DNA of 64,000 nt from Pseudomonas sp. B21-056 (GCF_026016325.1 NZ_CP087203.1:558001-622000), one strand, 5' to 3'. Numbered from the stretch's first letter, positions 37,738-49,605 are shown. Numbers and translations: made by a program. The notes: a model not told the origin generated them from the letters alone.

Positions 37738-37780
37738 TAGCGGTCGCTAAAACAACAAAATATCCTCTGAGACAACACCC

Positions 37781-39073
37781 TTGAGCATCCAACCCAGCAC
37801 CTATTCCCCCGACATCGCCGTCCCCACGGACAAACGCGTCTTCGGCGCCCGCGATCTCTTCTCTCTGTGGTTCTCCCTCGGCATCGGCCTGATGGTCCTG
37901 CAAGTCGGTGCCTTGCTGGCGCCGGGCCTGGGCCTGAGCGGTTCGTTGCTGGCGATTTTCCTCGGTACGCTGGTGGGCGTCCTGCTGCTGGCGGCCGTCG
38001 GGGTGATCGGCAGCGACACCGGCCTGTCGGCCATGGCCGCACTGAAGCTCAGCCTGGGCAGCAAGGGCGCGAGCGTGCCGGCGGTGTTGAACCTGTTGCA
38101 GTTGATCGGCTGGGGCTCGTTCGAAATCATCGTCATGCGTGACGCGGCCAGCCTGTTGGGCGCCCGGGCGTTCAGCGAAGGCAGCCTGGGGGCGAATCCG
38201 CTGCTGTGGACCTTGTTCTTCGGCGCCCTGGCAACCTTGCTCGCGGTGAGCGGGCCGCTGACCTTCGTGCGCAAGGTGCTGCGCAAGTGGGGCATCTGGT
38301 TGCTGCTGGCGGCGTGCACCTGGCTGACCTGGAACCTGTTCGCCAAGGCCGACCTGGCGGCGCTGTGGGCCCAGGCCGGCGACGGCTCGATGCCCTTGGC
38401 CGTGGGGTTTGATATCGCGATTGCCATGCCGTTGTCCTGGCTGCCGCTGATCGCCGACTACTCACGCTTCGGCAAGCGCGCCAGAAATGTATTCGGCGGT
38501 ACGGCGCTGGGCTTCTTCATCGGTAACTTCTGGCTGATGAGCCTGGGCGTGGCCTACACCCTGGCGTTCGCGCCGAGCGGTGAGGTCAATGCGTTGCTGC
38601 TGGCCCTGGCGGGCGCGGGATTGGGGATTCCATTGCTGCTGATCCTGCTGGACGAGTCGGAAAATGCCTTCGCCGACATTCACTCGGCGGCGGTGTCCAG
38701 CGGCATGTTGTCGGGATTGAAGGTTGAACACCTGGCGTTGGCGATTGGTGTCATCTGCACCCTGATCGCCTGCTTCGCGCCGTTGGCGCAGTACCAGAAC
38801 TTCCTGTTGCTGATCGGCTCGGTGTTCGCGCCGCTGTTCGGCGTGGTGCTGGTGGACCACTTCATCCTGCGCAAACGCAGCAGCCAGGTGGTGTCAGCCG
38901 CGTTGCGCTGGCCGGCACTGTTGGCCTGGCTGGGTGGGGTGAGCACTTATCACGTGCTGGCCAATTTCTACCCGGATATTGGCGCAACCCTGCCGTCGCT
39001 GGTCCTGGCAGGGCTGCTGCAATTGTTGCTGGGTCGGGCTTTCAGCTACGGCCGGGAAACAGCTCGGGCTTGA
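37781..39073 (+). CDS. cytX: Hydroxymethylpyrimidine transporter (CytX-type)
   Basis: A 430-residue polytopic permease of the nucleobase:cation symporter-1 family, about 12 hydrophobic segments. The N-terminus DKRVFGARDLFSLWFSLGIG and MPLSWLPLIADYSRFGKRA match the CodB/CytX group. Placement after thiC supports uptake of the HMP precursor for thiamine salvage. The start is TTG at 37781 with a weak ribosome site. Its last 32 bases overlap the reverse-strand lipoprotein gene. Confidence 0.82.
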   Translation: MSIQPSTYSPDIAVPTDKRVFGARDLFSLWFSLGIGLMVLQVGALLAPGLGLSGSLLAIFLGTLVGVLLLAAVGVIGSDTGLSAMAALKLSLGSKGASVPAVLNLLQLIGWGSFEIIVMRDAASLLGARAFSEGSLGANPLLWTLFFGALATLLAVSGPLTFVRKVLRKWGIWLLLAACTWLTWNLFAKADLAALWAQAGDGSMPLAVGFDIAIAMPLSWLPLIADYSRFGKRARNVFGGTALGFFIGNFWLMSLGVAYTLAFAPSGEVNALLLALAGAGLGIPLLLILLDESENAFADIHSAAVSSGMLSGLKVEHLALAIGVICTLIACFAPLAQYQNFLLLIGSVFAPLFGVVLVDHFILRKRSSQVVSAALRWPALLAWLGGVSTYHVLANFYPDIGATLPSLVLAGLLQLLLGRAFSYGRETARA

Positions 39074-39788
39074 GAATGCCGTTGAGGCGCGGGTAAGGGA
39101 TCTTCAGTTCGATGTGGCCCAGGGCGTAAGGTGCAATGGTGCTGGTTTCGTACTTGAGGATCAGCCCGCCGTAGGTCAGCGCCACGTTCTGGGTTTTCTG
39201 GAAGTGCCACTGCTTCAGGAAATCGGGCTCCTGATCCAGTTTGGTGCTGATCAGCCAGCTGTTGTGGGCGACCTGGGCTGCTTTCCAGAAGGCTTCTTCC
39301 TGGCCCGGCAGCAACATATCCGACAGCGTCAGCACCTTGTGCTGCTGGCGCGAATAGTTGATGAACCCGCGCCCCGGCGTGCCATGGGCGCCGCCGGTGT
39401 CCAGGTAACTGGACAGCTCGATGATCACCAGGCCGTCATGTTGCTCACGTACCTTGGCCTGCAAATAGCTGCTGGTGCGCGGTGGGGCGCTGCGCAAAAA
39501 CTGCTCGCGATAGGCTGCCAGCGTGGGCGCTACCGGGGCGTCGGGGGTGCTGCGGGTCATCTGCAGCAGACGTTTTTCGACGATGCCGTCCAGGGCCGGT
39601 TCGGCAGGAAAGTGCACGGTGTCGATGTTCACCAGTGGGCAGTCGGCGCTGGCGCAGCCTTGTTGCAACTGCTCCGAGGCATCGCGGGTGGTTTCCAGCG
39701 GCGTGCGGTAGTTGGGTTGGAACAGGCTTTGGCAAGCACCCAGCGTCAGGGCAATGGCGGCCAGCGAAGCGATTCTGAAAAGCGACAT
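39042..39788 (-). CDS. Lipoprotein with DUF3298/DUF4163-type domain
   Basis: A 248-residue secreted protein. The signal peptide ends in lipobox LGAC (Cys19), so it is probably anchored by lipidation. The mature part contains SSYLDTGGAHGTPGRGFINY and LTLSDMLLPGQEEAF, typical of the RsiV-like/DUF3298 group, some members of which bind glycans such as peptidoglycan. The function here is unknown. It is convergent with cytX, overlapping by 32 bases, and divergent from nudF with a 213-bp spacer. Confidence 0.8.
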   Translation of the reverse strand: MSLFRIASLAAIALTLGACQSLFQPNYRTPLETTRDASEQLQQGCASADCPLVNIDTVHFPAEPALDGIVEKRLLQMTRSTPDAPVAPTLAAYREQFLRSAPPRTSSYLQAKVREQHDGLVIIELSSYLDTGGAHGTPGRGFINYSRQQHKVLTLSDMLLPGQEEAFWKAAQVAHNSWLISTKLDQEPDFLKQWHFQKTQNVALTYGGLILKYETSTIAPYALGHIELKIPYPRLNGILKPELFPGRS

Positions 39789-40001
39789 GGGCGTCCTTCA
39801 TGAAACAGGGAAAGGCAAAAAGTTACCCGCTTCGACTGTCAGCAGGGCAATCAGTTCGCCACTAAACTCATTAGAATTCTTTCACCTCCTGCCGTCCATC
39901 CCGATGAGAGGAAAGGGGCTGCATCAAAGGGTACGGGCGCGTTAGGATGGCGCGAAGCCGAGGTAGGAACCTCGCATCGATTGCTCCAGACGAGGACTGC
40001 C

Positions 40002-40619
40002 ATGACTGATTTCGCCAACGCCACACCGACCGCTGTGGACATTGTCAAACGCGACAGCTGCTATCAGGGTTTCTACAAACTCGATCGCGTCCAGCTGCGC
40101 CATGAGTTGTTCGCCGGCGGCATGAGCCGTGAAATCAGCCGTGAGTTGTTCGTGCGCCATGATGCGGTGTGCGTGTTGCCCTATGACCCGCAGCGCGATG
40201 AAGTGGTGTTGATCGAGCAGTTTCGTGTCGGCGCCATGGGCAAGACGCCCAACCCGTGGCTGGTGGAGTTGGTTGCGGGCCTGATCGACAAGGACGAGCA
40301 ACCGGAAGAAGTTGCTCATCGCGAAGCGCAGGAGGAAGCTGGGCTGGTCTTCGCTGCGCTTTGGCCGATGACCAAGTATTTTCCATCGCCGGGCGGCAGC
40401 AATGAATTCGTGCATCTTTACCTGGGGCGTTGCGACAGCACGGGGGCCGGTGGCCTGCATGGCCTGGTGGAGGAAGCCGAAGACATTCGCGTGAAGGCCT
40501 GGGCTTTCGAGGATGCCTTGCAGGCGGTGCGCGACGGGCGTATCTGCAACGCGGCCAGCATCATTGCCCTGCAATGGCTGGCCTTGAATCGCGATGAAGT
40601 GAGGGGGCTATGGTCTTAA
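40002..40619 (+). CDS. nudF: ADP-ribose diphosphatase
   Basis: Hydrolyses ADP-ribose to AMP and ribose 5-phosphate. The 205 residues hold a perfect Nudix box: G-LIDKD-E-QPEEVAH-REAQEEAGL. ATG 40002 has GAGGA upstream; an earlier ATG at 39981 adds seven non-conserved residues. The last 10 bases overlap the DUF1249 gene, and cpdA follows, an order kept in many gammaproteobacteria (nudF-yqiB-cpdA-yqiA-parE). Confidence 0.95.
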   Translation: MTDFANATPTAVDIVKRDSCYQGFYKLDRVQLRHELFAGGMSREISRELFVRHDAVCVLPYDPQRDEVVLIEQFRVGAMGKTPNPWLVELVAGLIDKDEQPEEVAHREAQEEAGLVFAALWPMTKYFPSPGGSNEFVHLYLGRCDSTGAGGLHGLVEEAEDIRVKAWAFEDALQAVRDGRICNAASIIALQWLALNRDEVRGLWS

Positions 40620-41062
40620 GCAAGCTACGCGATCGCTATCGCGTCGATCTGGTCGGGCTGCAAGCCGCCTGCGAGGCCAACTACGCCCGCCTGATGCGCT
40701 TGTTGCCGGACATGCGCAACGACCCGGCACCACGTCGCATCGCCGTGACCCACGGCGACCAGATGCTCGGCGTGCTGGCCCTCGAAGTGCTGCAAACCTG
40801 TCCGTATACCACCACCTTGCAAGTGCGCCAGGAACACAGCCTGCCCTGGCTGCCGGTGCCGCAGTTGGAGGTTCAGGTCTATCACGATGCGCGCATGGCC
40901 GAAGTCGTGAGCGCCGAGCATGCACGACGCTTTCGTGGCATCTATCCTTACCCCAATGCCTCGATGCACCAGCCGGACGAAAAGGCCCAGTTGAATCTGT
41001 TCCTGGGTGAATGGCTGAGTCATTGCCTGGCGCTGGGTCACGAGTTCGAAGTGGTACGCTAG
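40610..41062 (+). CDS. DUF1249 family protein (YqiB-like)
   Basis: A 150-residue protein of unknown function, always found between nudF and cpdA in related genomes. It begins MVLSKLRDRYRVDLVGLQAACEANY. No transmembrane or catalytic motif is evident. The ATG at 40610 follows GAGGGGG and overlaps the nudF 3' end, so translation is coupled. Confidence 0.88.
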   Translation: MVLSKLRDRYRVDLVGLQAACEANYARLMRLLPDMRNDPAPRRIAVTHGDQMLGVLALEVLQTCPYTTTLQVRQEHSLPWLPVPQLEVQVYHDARMAEVVSAEHARRFRGIYPYPNASMHQPDEKAQLNLFLGEWLSHCLALGHEFEVVR

Positions 41063-41168
41063 TGCGCTGTCTGTGAACCGGTTCCGGTTCGCGGGTTTCC
41101 CCTTTCGATCATCCCCAGCATAATTGCGACTTCATCCAATGGCGTGATCGCGCCTGGGAGAGAGCGAT

Positions 41169-41984
41169 TTGCCGAGCGTATCCACCCTGACCGCCGCCGA
41201 CCCGGTGTTGCTGGTCCAACTGTCCGACAGCCACCTGTTCGCCGAGGCCGACGCCTCGTTGCTGGGCATGAACACCCGCGACAGCCTGCGGGCGGTCATC
41301 GACCTGGTGCTGAAGCAGCAGCCGAACATCGACTTGATGCTTGCCACCGGGGATTTGTCCCAGGACGGGACGCTGGCGTCCTATGAGGCGTTTCGGCAGA
41401 TGAGCGCGCGGATCGATGCGCCGTCGCGCTGGATTCCGGGTAACCATGATGAGCCGCAGGTCATGCTTGAGGCTGCGGTCCAGAGCCCATTGCTCGATCC
41501 GGTGGTGGACATCGGCAATTGGCGAATCACTTTGCTGGATTCTGCGGTGCCGGGTTCGGTGCCGGGGTTTCTGGCTGAGGAGCAGTTGATTCTGTTGGCC
41601 AATGCCTTGAGCGAGGCGCCGCAGCGGCATCATCTGGTGTGCCTGCATCATCATCCGGTGTCGATTGGGTGTGAGTGGATGGCGCCCATCGGGTTGCGTA
41701 ATCCGGATGCGTTGTTTGCGGTGCTGGATCGGTTTCCGCAGGTGCGGGGGGTGCTTTGGGGGCATGTGCATCAGGAGGTGGATCAGGTGCGTGAGGGGGT
41801 GCGTTTGTTGGCTTCGCCTTCGACCTGTATTCAGTTTGAGCCTGGTTCTGTGGATTTTGCGGTGGGTGAGCAGGCGCCGGGGTATCGGTGGTTGCGGCTC
41901 TTGCCGGATGGGCGGTTGGAGACGGGGGTTGAGCGGGTGGTGGGGTTTGCGTTCACTCCGGACTATGACTCCAACGGGTATTGA
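41169..41984 (+). CDS. cpdA: 3',5'-cyclic AMP phosphodiesterase
   Basis: Metallophosphoesterase that lowers cAMP and so tunes Vfr/Crp-dependent genes. The 271 residues show the family metal motifs in order: QLSDSHLF (D-x-H), ATGDLSQDG, PGNHDEP, CLHHHPV and WGHVHQE. The start is TTG at 41169 after GGGAGAG. The 3' half, from about 41.5 kb, is strongly depleted in C at third codon positions compared with the 5' half, although the protein stays intact. Confidence 0.93.
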   Translation: MPSVSTLTAADPVLLVQLSDSHLFAEADASLLGMNTRDSLRAVIDLVLKQQPNIDLMLATGDLSQDGTLASYEAFRQMSARIDAPSRWIPGNHDEPQVMLEAAVQSPLLDPVVDIGNWRITLLDSAVPGSVPGFLAEEQLILLANALSEAPQRHHLVCLHHHPVSIGCEWMAPIGLRNPDALFAVLDRFPQVRGVLWGHVHQEVDQVREGVRLLASPSTCIQFEPGSVDFAVGEQAPGYRWLRLLPDGRLETGVERVVGFAFTPDYDSNGY

Positions 41985-42026
41985 GGACGAGGCGGCCTGA
42001 TAGCCGGCCTTTCTCTTGCGGGCTGA

Positions 42027-42483
42027 GTACATATCCATGGCTGCGGTAACGGCCACTTACGGTTTCGGCCTTACGCCGAGTCACTTTCGAAAAGCCGGAA
42101 TGCCGGCCCAGGCGAAAGTAACCAAAGCGCTTATGCCCCACCACTCGGTGCCTCGCCTAGGCTCGGCATGCCCTCACTCCGGCATTGCTCCGTGGGCCCG
42201 CCGCGAAGGGCCATCCATGGCCCAGCGCGGCTATCCCGGCATCCATGCCGGGATGCCCACTGCGCAATACCTGCGTTCGGCCAGCGTGGTTAACGGGGCG
42301 CCGAAATCAACGTCCACCGCGAGGCGGCCTTACAGCCGGCCTGACTCTTTCAGGTGTACGCCAATCCTTTGTGGGAGCGAGCTTGCTCGCGAAGGCGGCC
42401 TTACAGCCGACCTATCTCTCTCGCTCGTACACAGCCCCCTGTGGGAGCGAGCCTGCTCGCGATGGCGGCCTGACAGCCGACCT
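42027..42483 (+). repeat. Left arm of a ~455 bp inverted repeat
   Basis: The arm begins GTACATATCC and ends GACAGCCGACCT; its reverse complement recurs at 43161-43613 with only scattered differences. It includes two single REP palindromes (42370-42392 and 42440-42462), a CCCGGCATCCATGCCGGGAT palindrome and a long, highly conserved centre around CTCCGTGGGCCCGCCGCGAA. Its translation is the kind often annotated as small hypothetical (DUF1534-like) proteins in pseudomonads, which I regard as non-coding repeat. Confidence 0.88.
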
Positions 42484-42570
42484 ACATCTGTGGGAATGGT
42501 CGGACAGCCCGGCCGAATTTTCCGACGATCCCTGGCGGTTGCCGGGTGGGAAGGGCTATCGCTAACCTTT

Positions 42571-42596
42571 CCCGGTCGCTGCAATCAGCGGCCGGG
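42571..42596 (+). promoter_or_regulatory. Stem-loop in the leader of the DUF6124-type gene
   Basis: CCCGGTCGCTG and CAGCGGCCGGG pair with one mismatch around a CAAT loop. The stem ends 53 bases before the start codon. It could be a terminator remnant or a leader regulatory structure; there is no T-run. Confidence 0.5.
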
Positions 42597-42649
42597 CTTG
42601 GAAACCCGACCAGTAAACGGCGTAACCGAAACCAATATGGAGCGCCAAC

Positions 42650-42997
42650 ATGTCTGAACAAACCTCTCGATCAAATAAAGCCGATCCCGTTTCGAACCTT
42701 AAGCCCAAAAAACTAGATGAAGCCGCCGAACGCGCCCTCAACTTCTACCTCGCCCCAGAACCTCAAGCCAAAAAGAAACCATCACCCGGTCAACTGTTCA
42801 CGGTCGTGGAAGGCCTCGACAGCGAAACCCTCCTGGCCAACCTCAGCGAAACCCTGGCCTCCGCCAATGCCATGCTCAGCGACTTGGCTTTCAACCTGGA
42901 AGGCTCCAATCGGCACGTAGCCTTAGGCGTCCAGCAGATGGTCGAACTCAGTGAGTTGCTGGCAAACCGGGCGCTGGATGTCGTCGATCCCCGATAG
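42650..42997 (+). CDS. Small DUF6124/DUF3077-type protein
   Basis: A 115-residue protein starting MSEQTSRSNKADPVSNLKPK. The N-terminal third is polar and lysine-rich; the rest, from about residue 45, is a predicted helical domain (LFTVVEGLDSETLLANLSETLASAN...LLANRALDVVDPR). Such proteins are common in pseudomonads in multiple copies, with no known function. GGAG precedes the ATG. It is the only gene enclosed by the large inverted repeat. Family assignment is from memory. Confidence 0.7.
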   Translation: MSEQTSRSNKADPVSNLKPKKLDEAAERALNFYLAPEPQAKKKPSPGQLFTVVEGLDSETLLANLSETLASANAMLSDLAFNLEGSNRHVALGVQQMVELSELLANRALDVVDPR

Positions 42998-43714
42998 GTC
43001 AGACAAACCTTTTTGTGGCGAGGGGATTTAGCGAAACGTCGCACCGCCCCTGAACAGCAAGGCGGAAAGCTGTCTGACGTCCCGAGGCAGTCGGTTTGAC
43101 GACGCCTCGTCACCAGGCTCGGCCGGCACAATTGGACCGGCGTACAGGTTGAAAGGGAGAAGTCGGCTGTCAGGAAGTCATCGCGAGCAGGCTCGCTCCC
43201 ACAGGGCGCGGGGTACATCCGGAAGAAATAGGTCGGCTGTCAGGCCGCCTTCGCGAGCAAGCTCGCACAATGGGACTGGTGTACACCCGAAAGAGCCAGG
43301 CCGGCTGTAAGGCCGCCTCGCGACGGACGTTGATCTCGGCGCCCCGTTAACCACGCTGGCCGAACGCAGGTATTGCGTAGTGGGCATCCCGGCATGGATG
43401 CCGGGATAGCCGCGCTGGGCCATGGATGGCCCTTCGCGGCGGGCCCACGGAGCAATGCCGGGGTGAGGGCATGCCGAGCCTTAGCGAGGCACCGAGTGGT
43501 GGGGCAAAAGCGCTTTGGTTACTTTCGCCTGGGCCGGCATTCCGGCTTTTCGAAAGTGACCCGCCGTCAGGGCGGAACCATAAGCCGCCGTTACCGCAGC
43601 AACGGATATGTACACACCCCACAAAATATAGGCCGTCTGTCAGTACGCATGTTCCCCAAACCACCGCCAACTCCCTGTAAACTCCGGCCTTTGCCCCAAA
43701 CCCAGGGAGTTGGC
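42998..43714. other. Repeat-rich intergenic region right of the DUF6124-type gene
   Basis: It starts with a truncated GTGGCGAGGGG-family fragment (about 43014-43030), then unique sequence to about 43160, then the right arm of the inverted repeat to 43613, then the short leader of yqiA. No supported gene is present. Confidence 0.7.
43161..43613 (-). repeat. Right arm of the ~455 bp inverted repeat
   Basis: Reverse complement of the 42027-42483 arm. One internal REP (43181-43203) is intact. The other (from 43251) lacks four bases, reading GCTCGCACA where the intact form has GCTCGCTCCCACA. This arm also carries the CCCGGCATGGATGCCGGGAT palindrome. Confidence 0.88.
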
Positions 43715-44323
43715 ATGTCGGCTTCGATCCTCTACATCCACGGCTTCAACAGCGCCCCCGCCTCGACCAAGGCCCGCCAGCTCATCGACGTGATGACCCG
43801 CCTGGGCCTGGGCGATCAGTTGCAAGTGCCAGCCCTGCACCACCACCCCCGTGAAGCCATGGCCCAATTGGAACAGGCAATTGCACAACTGGGGCGGCCA
43901 TTGCTGGTCGGCAGCTCGCTCGGCGGCTACTATGCGACTCACTTGGCCGAGCGCCACGGCCTCAAGGCGCTGTTGGTCAACCCTGCGGTCAGCCCCCATC
44001 GGATGTTCGACGGTTACCTGGGCACGCAAAAGAATTTGTACACCGATGAAACCTGGGAATTGACCCACGACCACGTCACGGCCCTGGCTGCGTTGGAAGT
44101 GCCGGCGCCCCGGGATCCGCAGCGGTATCAGGTATGGTTGCAAACCGGTGACGAAACGCTGGATTATCGCCAAGCCCAGCAGTACTACCGTGCCTGTGCC
44201 TTGCGCATCCAGGCCGGCGGCGACCACAGTTTCCAGGGGTTTGCCCAACAGTTGCCGGCGTTGTTGAGTTTTGCCGGCATCGGCGCCGATTTGTACCAGG
44301 CGATCGACTTCACATCGCTGTGA
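43715..44323 (+). CDS. yqiA: YqiA-like alpha/beta-hydrolase esterase
   Basis: A 202-residue single-domain hydrolase. The N-terminus is SASILYIHGFNSAPAS and the nucleophile elbow GSSLGGYYATHLAE contains the catalytic Ser; a His is present in GGDHSFQGF near the C-terminus. E. coli YqiA hydrolyses acyl-CoA and short esters. ATG 43715 is preceded by CAGGGAG; the longer in-frame extension lies in repeat sequence. It keeps its usual place before parE. Confidence 0.9.
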   Translation: MSASILYIHGFNSAPASTKARQLIDVMTRLGLGDQLQVPALHHHPREAMAQLEQAIAQLGRPLLVGSSLGGYYATHLAERHGLKALLVNPAVSPHRMFDGYLGTQKNLYTDETWELTHDHVTALAALEVPAPRDPQRYQVWLQTGDETLDYRQAQQYYRACALRIQAGGDHSFQGFAQQLPALLSFAGIGADLYQAIDFTSL

Positions 44324-44353
44324 GCCATCGCCCCTTTTTCATTCGAACACTGA

Positions 44354-46269
<1,916 letters not shown>

Positions 46270-46270
<1 letters not shown>

Positions 46271-47256
46271 TGCGCCACGGTTTCGCCCTGGCGCTGTTGC
46301 TGTGGGCGGGGGCCGTCGTCGCTGGGCCTGCACCGGAATTGAAGTTGCTCTCCGAGCATGCGGTTGACGGCATGCGCGGCGGTAATCTGTCCGGGCTGGC
46401 CCTGTGCGGCGGTGAAATGTGGACGGTGTCGGATCGCGACGATGACCGCATTTATCGCCTGGACACCTCTGGTGATGGGGCCTGGCCTGCCCAGGCGTTG
46501 ATCATCGACGTGCCGCAGGCGCCGGATAGCGGCTTGCCCTGGGGGCTGAGATCGCGCACCTGGGCGGCGTCGTTCCTGCGCGGTGGCGAGCTGGACTTCG
46601 AAGGCATCAGCTGCGACAGCGCCGGCAATCGCTATGTGGTCAGTGAATCCCACGCCGCCGTGTTGCAGGTGCCGCCGTCGGGCGAAGTCTCCTGGTTGAA
46701 GATCGCCCCGACGATGATCCGCGAGGCCCGTGCCAGCGGCATGTTGCTACATTTCAACGCGCTGTTCGAAGGCCTGGCGGTGAGCCCGACCGGTGACCGA
46801 CTGTGGTTGGCGGCGGAGCGGGAACGGCGAGGCTTGCTGTTGATCAAGCGTCAGCAAACGGTGTGGGACTGTGACGGCCATTGTGTGCTGTTGAGCGAAG
46901 CGGGGCAGGAGATGCAGCCGGCGCAATTCCCCAATGCCAAGGCGGTTTCGCGGGATTTTGCCGACCTGTCACTGTTCGACGGCAAGCTGTTCACCCTGGA
47001 GCGCAACGCCTATCAGATCTGCCGCCGCGACCCCCAGACCGCCGCAGTCGAGCGCTGCTGGTCGTTTGCCGTCGAGGCCTTGCAGGACAATCGCCGTTAT
47101 TCCCAGGCCTATGGGCTGGCCGAAGCCCTGGTGGTGGATGCCCAGGGCGCCTGGGTTGGCCTGGACAACAACGACGGGCCGCGGGCCGATGGCGAAGAGC
47201 GGCCGATCATCTGGCGCTTCGCCGCGCCCGATGGCGGCTGGAACGCCTCGCCATGA
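46270..47256 (+). CDS. Secreted esterase-like (phytase-like) protein
   Basis: A 328-residue exported protein. The signal peptide is MRHGFALALLLWAGAVVAG; the remainder is a beta-propeller-like domain of the esterase-like-activity-of-phytase family (ELDFEGISCDSAGNRYVVSE; LFEGLAVSPTGDRLWLAAE; VVDAQGAWVGLDNNDG). The substrate is unknown. It lies between parE and parC and is translationally coupled to parE, as I recall for other pseudomonads. The 84-bp gap to parC has no terminator. Confidence 0.85.
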
Positions 47257-47340
47257 ACCGGCACGCCCTGAACACACTTGAATCTACCCAGCGCGGCGGC
47301 AGTATGCCGTTGCGCCAGACAACGAACTGATGAGGCCCGC

Positions 47341-49605
47341 ATGAGCGACATTCTTGCAGACAGCTTGGACGGCGTAGAGCGCCGATCGCTGGCTGACTTC
47401 ACCGAAAATGCCTACCTCAATTACTCCATGTACGTGATCATGGACCGCGCCTTGCCGCACATCGGCGACGGCTTGAAGCCGGTTCAGCGGCGGATCGTCT
47501 ATGCCATGAGTGAGTTGGGGCTGGACGCCGATTCCAAGCACAAGAAGTCGGCGCGGACCGTCGGTGACGTGCTCGGCAAGTTCCACCCCCACGGTGATTC
47601 GGCTTGCTACGAAGCCATGGTGCTGATGGCCCAGCCGTTCAGCTACCGCTACACCTTGGTGGACGGCCAGGGCAACTGGGGTGCACCGGACGATCCCAAG
47701 TCCTTCGCCGCCATGCGTTACACCGAGGCGCGGTTGTCGCGCTATTCCGAAGTGCTGCTCAGCGAACTGGGCCAGGGTACGGCGGACTGGGGCCCGAACT
47801 TCGACGGCACCCTCGACGAACCCCTGGTGTTGCCGGCACGTTTGCCGAACATCCTGCTCAATGGCACCACTGGCATCGCTGTGGGCATGGCCACTGACGT
47901 GCCGCCCCACAACCTGCGGGAAGTGGCCACGGCGTGCGTGCGCCTGTTGGACGAGCCGAAGGCCACGGTGGAGCAGCTCTGCGAGCACATCCAGGGCCCG
48001 GACTATCCGACCGAAGCGGAAATCATCACCCCGCGCGCCGATTTGCTGAAAATCTACGAAAGCGGCCGCGGTTCGGTGCGTATGCGCGCCGTGTATCACG
48101 TCGAAGACGGCGACATCATCGTCACCGCGCTGCCACACCAGGTTTCCGGGGCCAAGGTCCTGGAGCAGATTGCTGCGATGATGCAGGCAAAGCCGTCGAA
48201 AGCGCCGCAAGTGGCTGACTTGCGCGATGAGTCGGACCACGAGAACCCGTGCCGTATCGTCATCATCCCGGTCAACAGCCGGGTCGACCATGACGCCTTG
48301 ATGCAACACCTGTTCGCCAGCACCGATCTGGAGTCCAGCTACCGGGTCAACATCAATATCATTGGCCTGGACGGCAAGCCGCAGTTGAAGAACCTGCGGG
48401 CATTGCTGGTGGAATGGCTGGAATTCCGCGTCAAGACGGTGCGTCGACGCCTGCAGTTCCGCCTGGACAAGGTCGAGCGCCGCCTGCACCTGTTGGACGG
48501 TTTGCTGATTGCCTACCTCAACCTGGATGAAGTAATCCACATCATCCGTACCGAGGAGCATCCCAAGGCGAGCCTGATCGAGCGCTTTGCCCTGAGCGAA
48601 ATCCAGGCCGACTACATCCTCGACACCCGCCTGCGGCAATTGGCGCGGCTGGAAGAGATGAAGTTGCGGGCCGAGCAGGATGAGTTGCTCAAGGAGCAGG
48701 CCAAACTGCTGGCCTTGCTGGGCAGCGAAGCCAAGCTCAAGAAGCTGGTGCGCACCGAACTGCTCAAGGACGCCGAAACCTATGGCGACGACCGTCGTTC
48801 ACCGATTGTCGAGCGCGCCGAAGCCAAGGCACTGAGCGAGCACGATCTGCTGCCGAACGAGAAAGTGACCGTCGTGCTGTCGGAAAAAGGCTGGGTACGC
48901 TCCGCCAAGGGCCACGACATCGATGCGGCCGGGCTTTCCTACAAGGCCGGGGATGGCTTCAAGGCCCTGGCGCCCGGGCGTTCCAACCAGTTTGCGGTGT
49001 TCATCGACTCCACCGGGCGCAGTTATTCGGTGGCCGCCCATACCCTGCCATCGGCTCGCGGCCAGGGCGAACCGCTGACCGGTCGTCTGACGCCACCACC
49101 GGGTGCAACTTTTGAATGCGTGCTGATGCCTGATGATGATGGGCTGTACGTTATTGCGTCGGACGCGGGTTACGGGTTCGTCGTCAAGGGTGAAGACCTG
49201 CAAGCCAAGAACAAGGCGGGCAAGGCGCTGTTGAGCCTGCCAAACAATGCCAAGGTCATCGCACCGCGTCCGGTCATCGACCGGGATAACAACTGGCTGG
49301 CTTCGGTGACGACCGAAGGGAGGCTGCTGGTCTTCAAAATCAGCGACCTGCCACAATTGGGTAAAGGTAAGGGTAATAAGATCATCGGGATTTCCGGCGA
49401 ACGGGTTGCCAGCCGTGAGGAATATGTCACGGATATTGCAGTGTTGCCGGAGGGTGCCACGCTTGTGCTACAGGCTGGAAAGCGTACGCTCTCACTCAAA
49501 GCAGACGATCTTGAGCATTACAAAGGTGAACGTGGTCGGCGGGGCAACAAGCTTCCAAGGGGTTTCCAACGGGTCGATGCACTGCTCGTCGAAAACCTCA
49601 ATTAA
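47341..49605 (+). CDS. parC: DNA topoisomerase IV subunit A
   Basis: DNA-cleaving subunit of topoisomerase IV. The 754 residues include the quinolone-resistance segment [12 protein letters not shown] near 83-94 (Ser and Glu positions wild type) and the catalytic Tyr in MRYTEARLS near 127. The start at 47341 begins at the conserved [13 protein letters not shown]; an upstream in-frame extension lacks family sequence. The C-terminal domain reads fully to the stop. Confidence 0.97.
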   Translation: MSDILADSLDGVERRSLADFTENAYLNYSMYVIMDRALPHIGDGLKPVQRRIVYAMSELGLDADSKHKKSARTVGDVLGKFHPHGDSACYEAMVLMAQPFSYRYTLVDGQGNWGAPDDPKSFAAMRYTEARLSRYSEVLLSELGQGTADWGPNFDGTLDEPLVLPARLPNILLNGTTGIAVGMATDVPPHNLREVATACVRLLDEPKATVEQLCEHIQGPDYPTEAEIITPRADLLKIYESGRGSVRMRAVYHVEDGDIIVTALPHQVSGAKVLEQIAAMMQAKPSKAPQVADLRDESDHENPCRIVIIPVNSRVDHDALMQHLFASTDLESSYRVNINIIGLDGKPQLKNLRALLVEWLEFRVKTVRRRLQFRLDKVERRLHLLDGLLIAYLNLDEVIHIIRTEEHPKASLIERFALSEIQADYILDTRLRQLARLEEMKLRAEQDELLKEQAKLLALLGSEAKLKKLVRTELLKDAETYGDDRRSPIVERAEAKALSEHDLLPNEKVTVVLSEKGWVRSAKGHDIDAAGLSYKAGDGFKALAPGRSNQFAVFIDSTGRSYSVAAHTLPSARGQGEPLTGRLTPPPGATFECVLMPDDDGLYVIASDAGYGFVVKGEDLQAKNKAGKALLSLPNNAKVIAPRPVIDRDNNWLASVTTEGRLLVFKISDLPQLGKGKGNKIIGISGERVASREEYVTDIAVLPEGATLVLQAGKRTLSLKADDLEHYKGERGRRGNKLPRGFQRVDALLVENLN

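Larger units (their letters stand above)
41985..42649. other. Repeat-rich intergenic region left of the DUF6124-type gene
   Basis: This holds the left arm of the large inverted repeat (42027-42483), a stem-loop at 42571-42596 and the leader of the small gene at 42650, with GGAG near 42636. Open frames here are within repeat sequence and show no independent support. Confidence 0.75.

Noticed and set aside
42016..42657. Possible 213-residue protein in the left inverted-repeat arm
   Set aside because: It runs through REP palindromes and repeat sequence, ends inside the real gene start and resembles the spurious proteins commonly called from this repeat.
43178..43455. Small reverse-strand proteins in the right arm
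   Set aside because: Same repeat as the left arm, translated; the frame is not protected against stops or indels between the two arms.
42027..43613. Classical insertion sequence or transposon
   Set aside because: There is an inverted repeat but no transposase gene, and the arms are far longer than usual terminal repeats.
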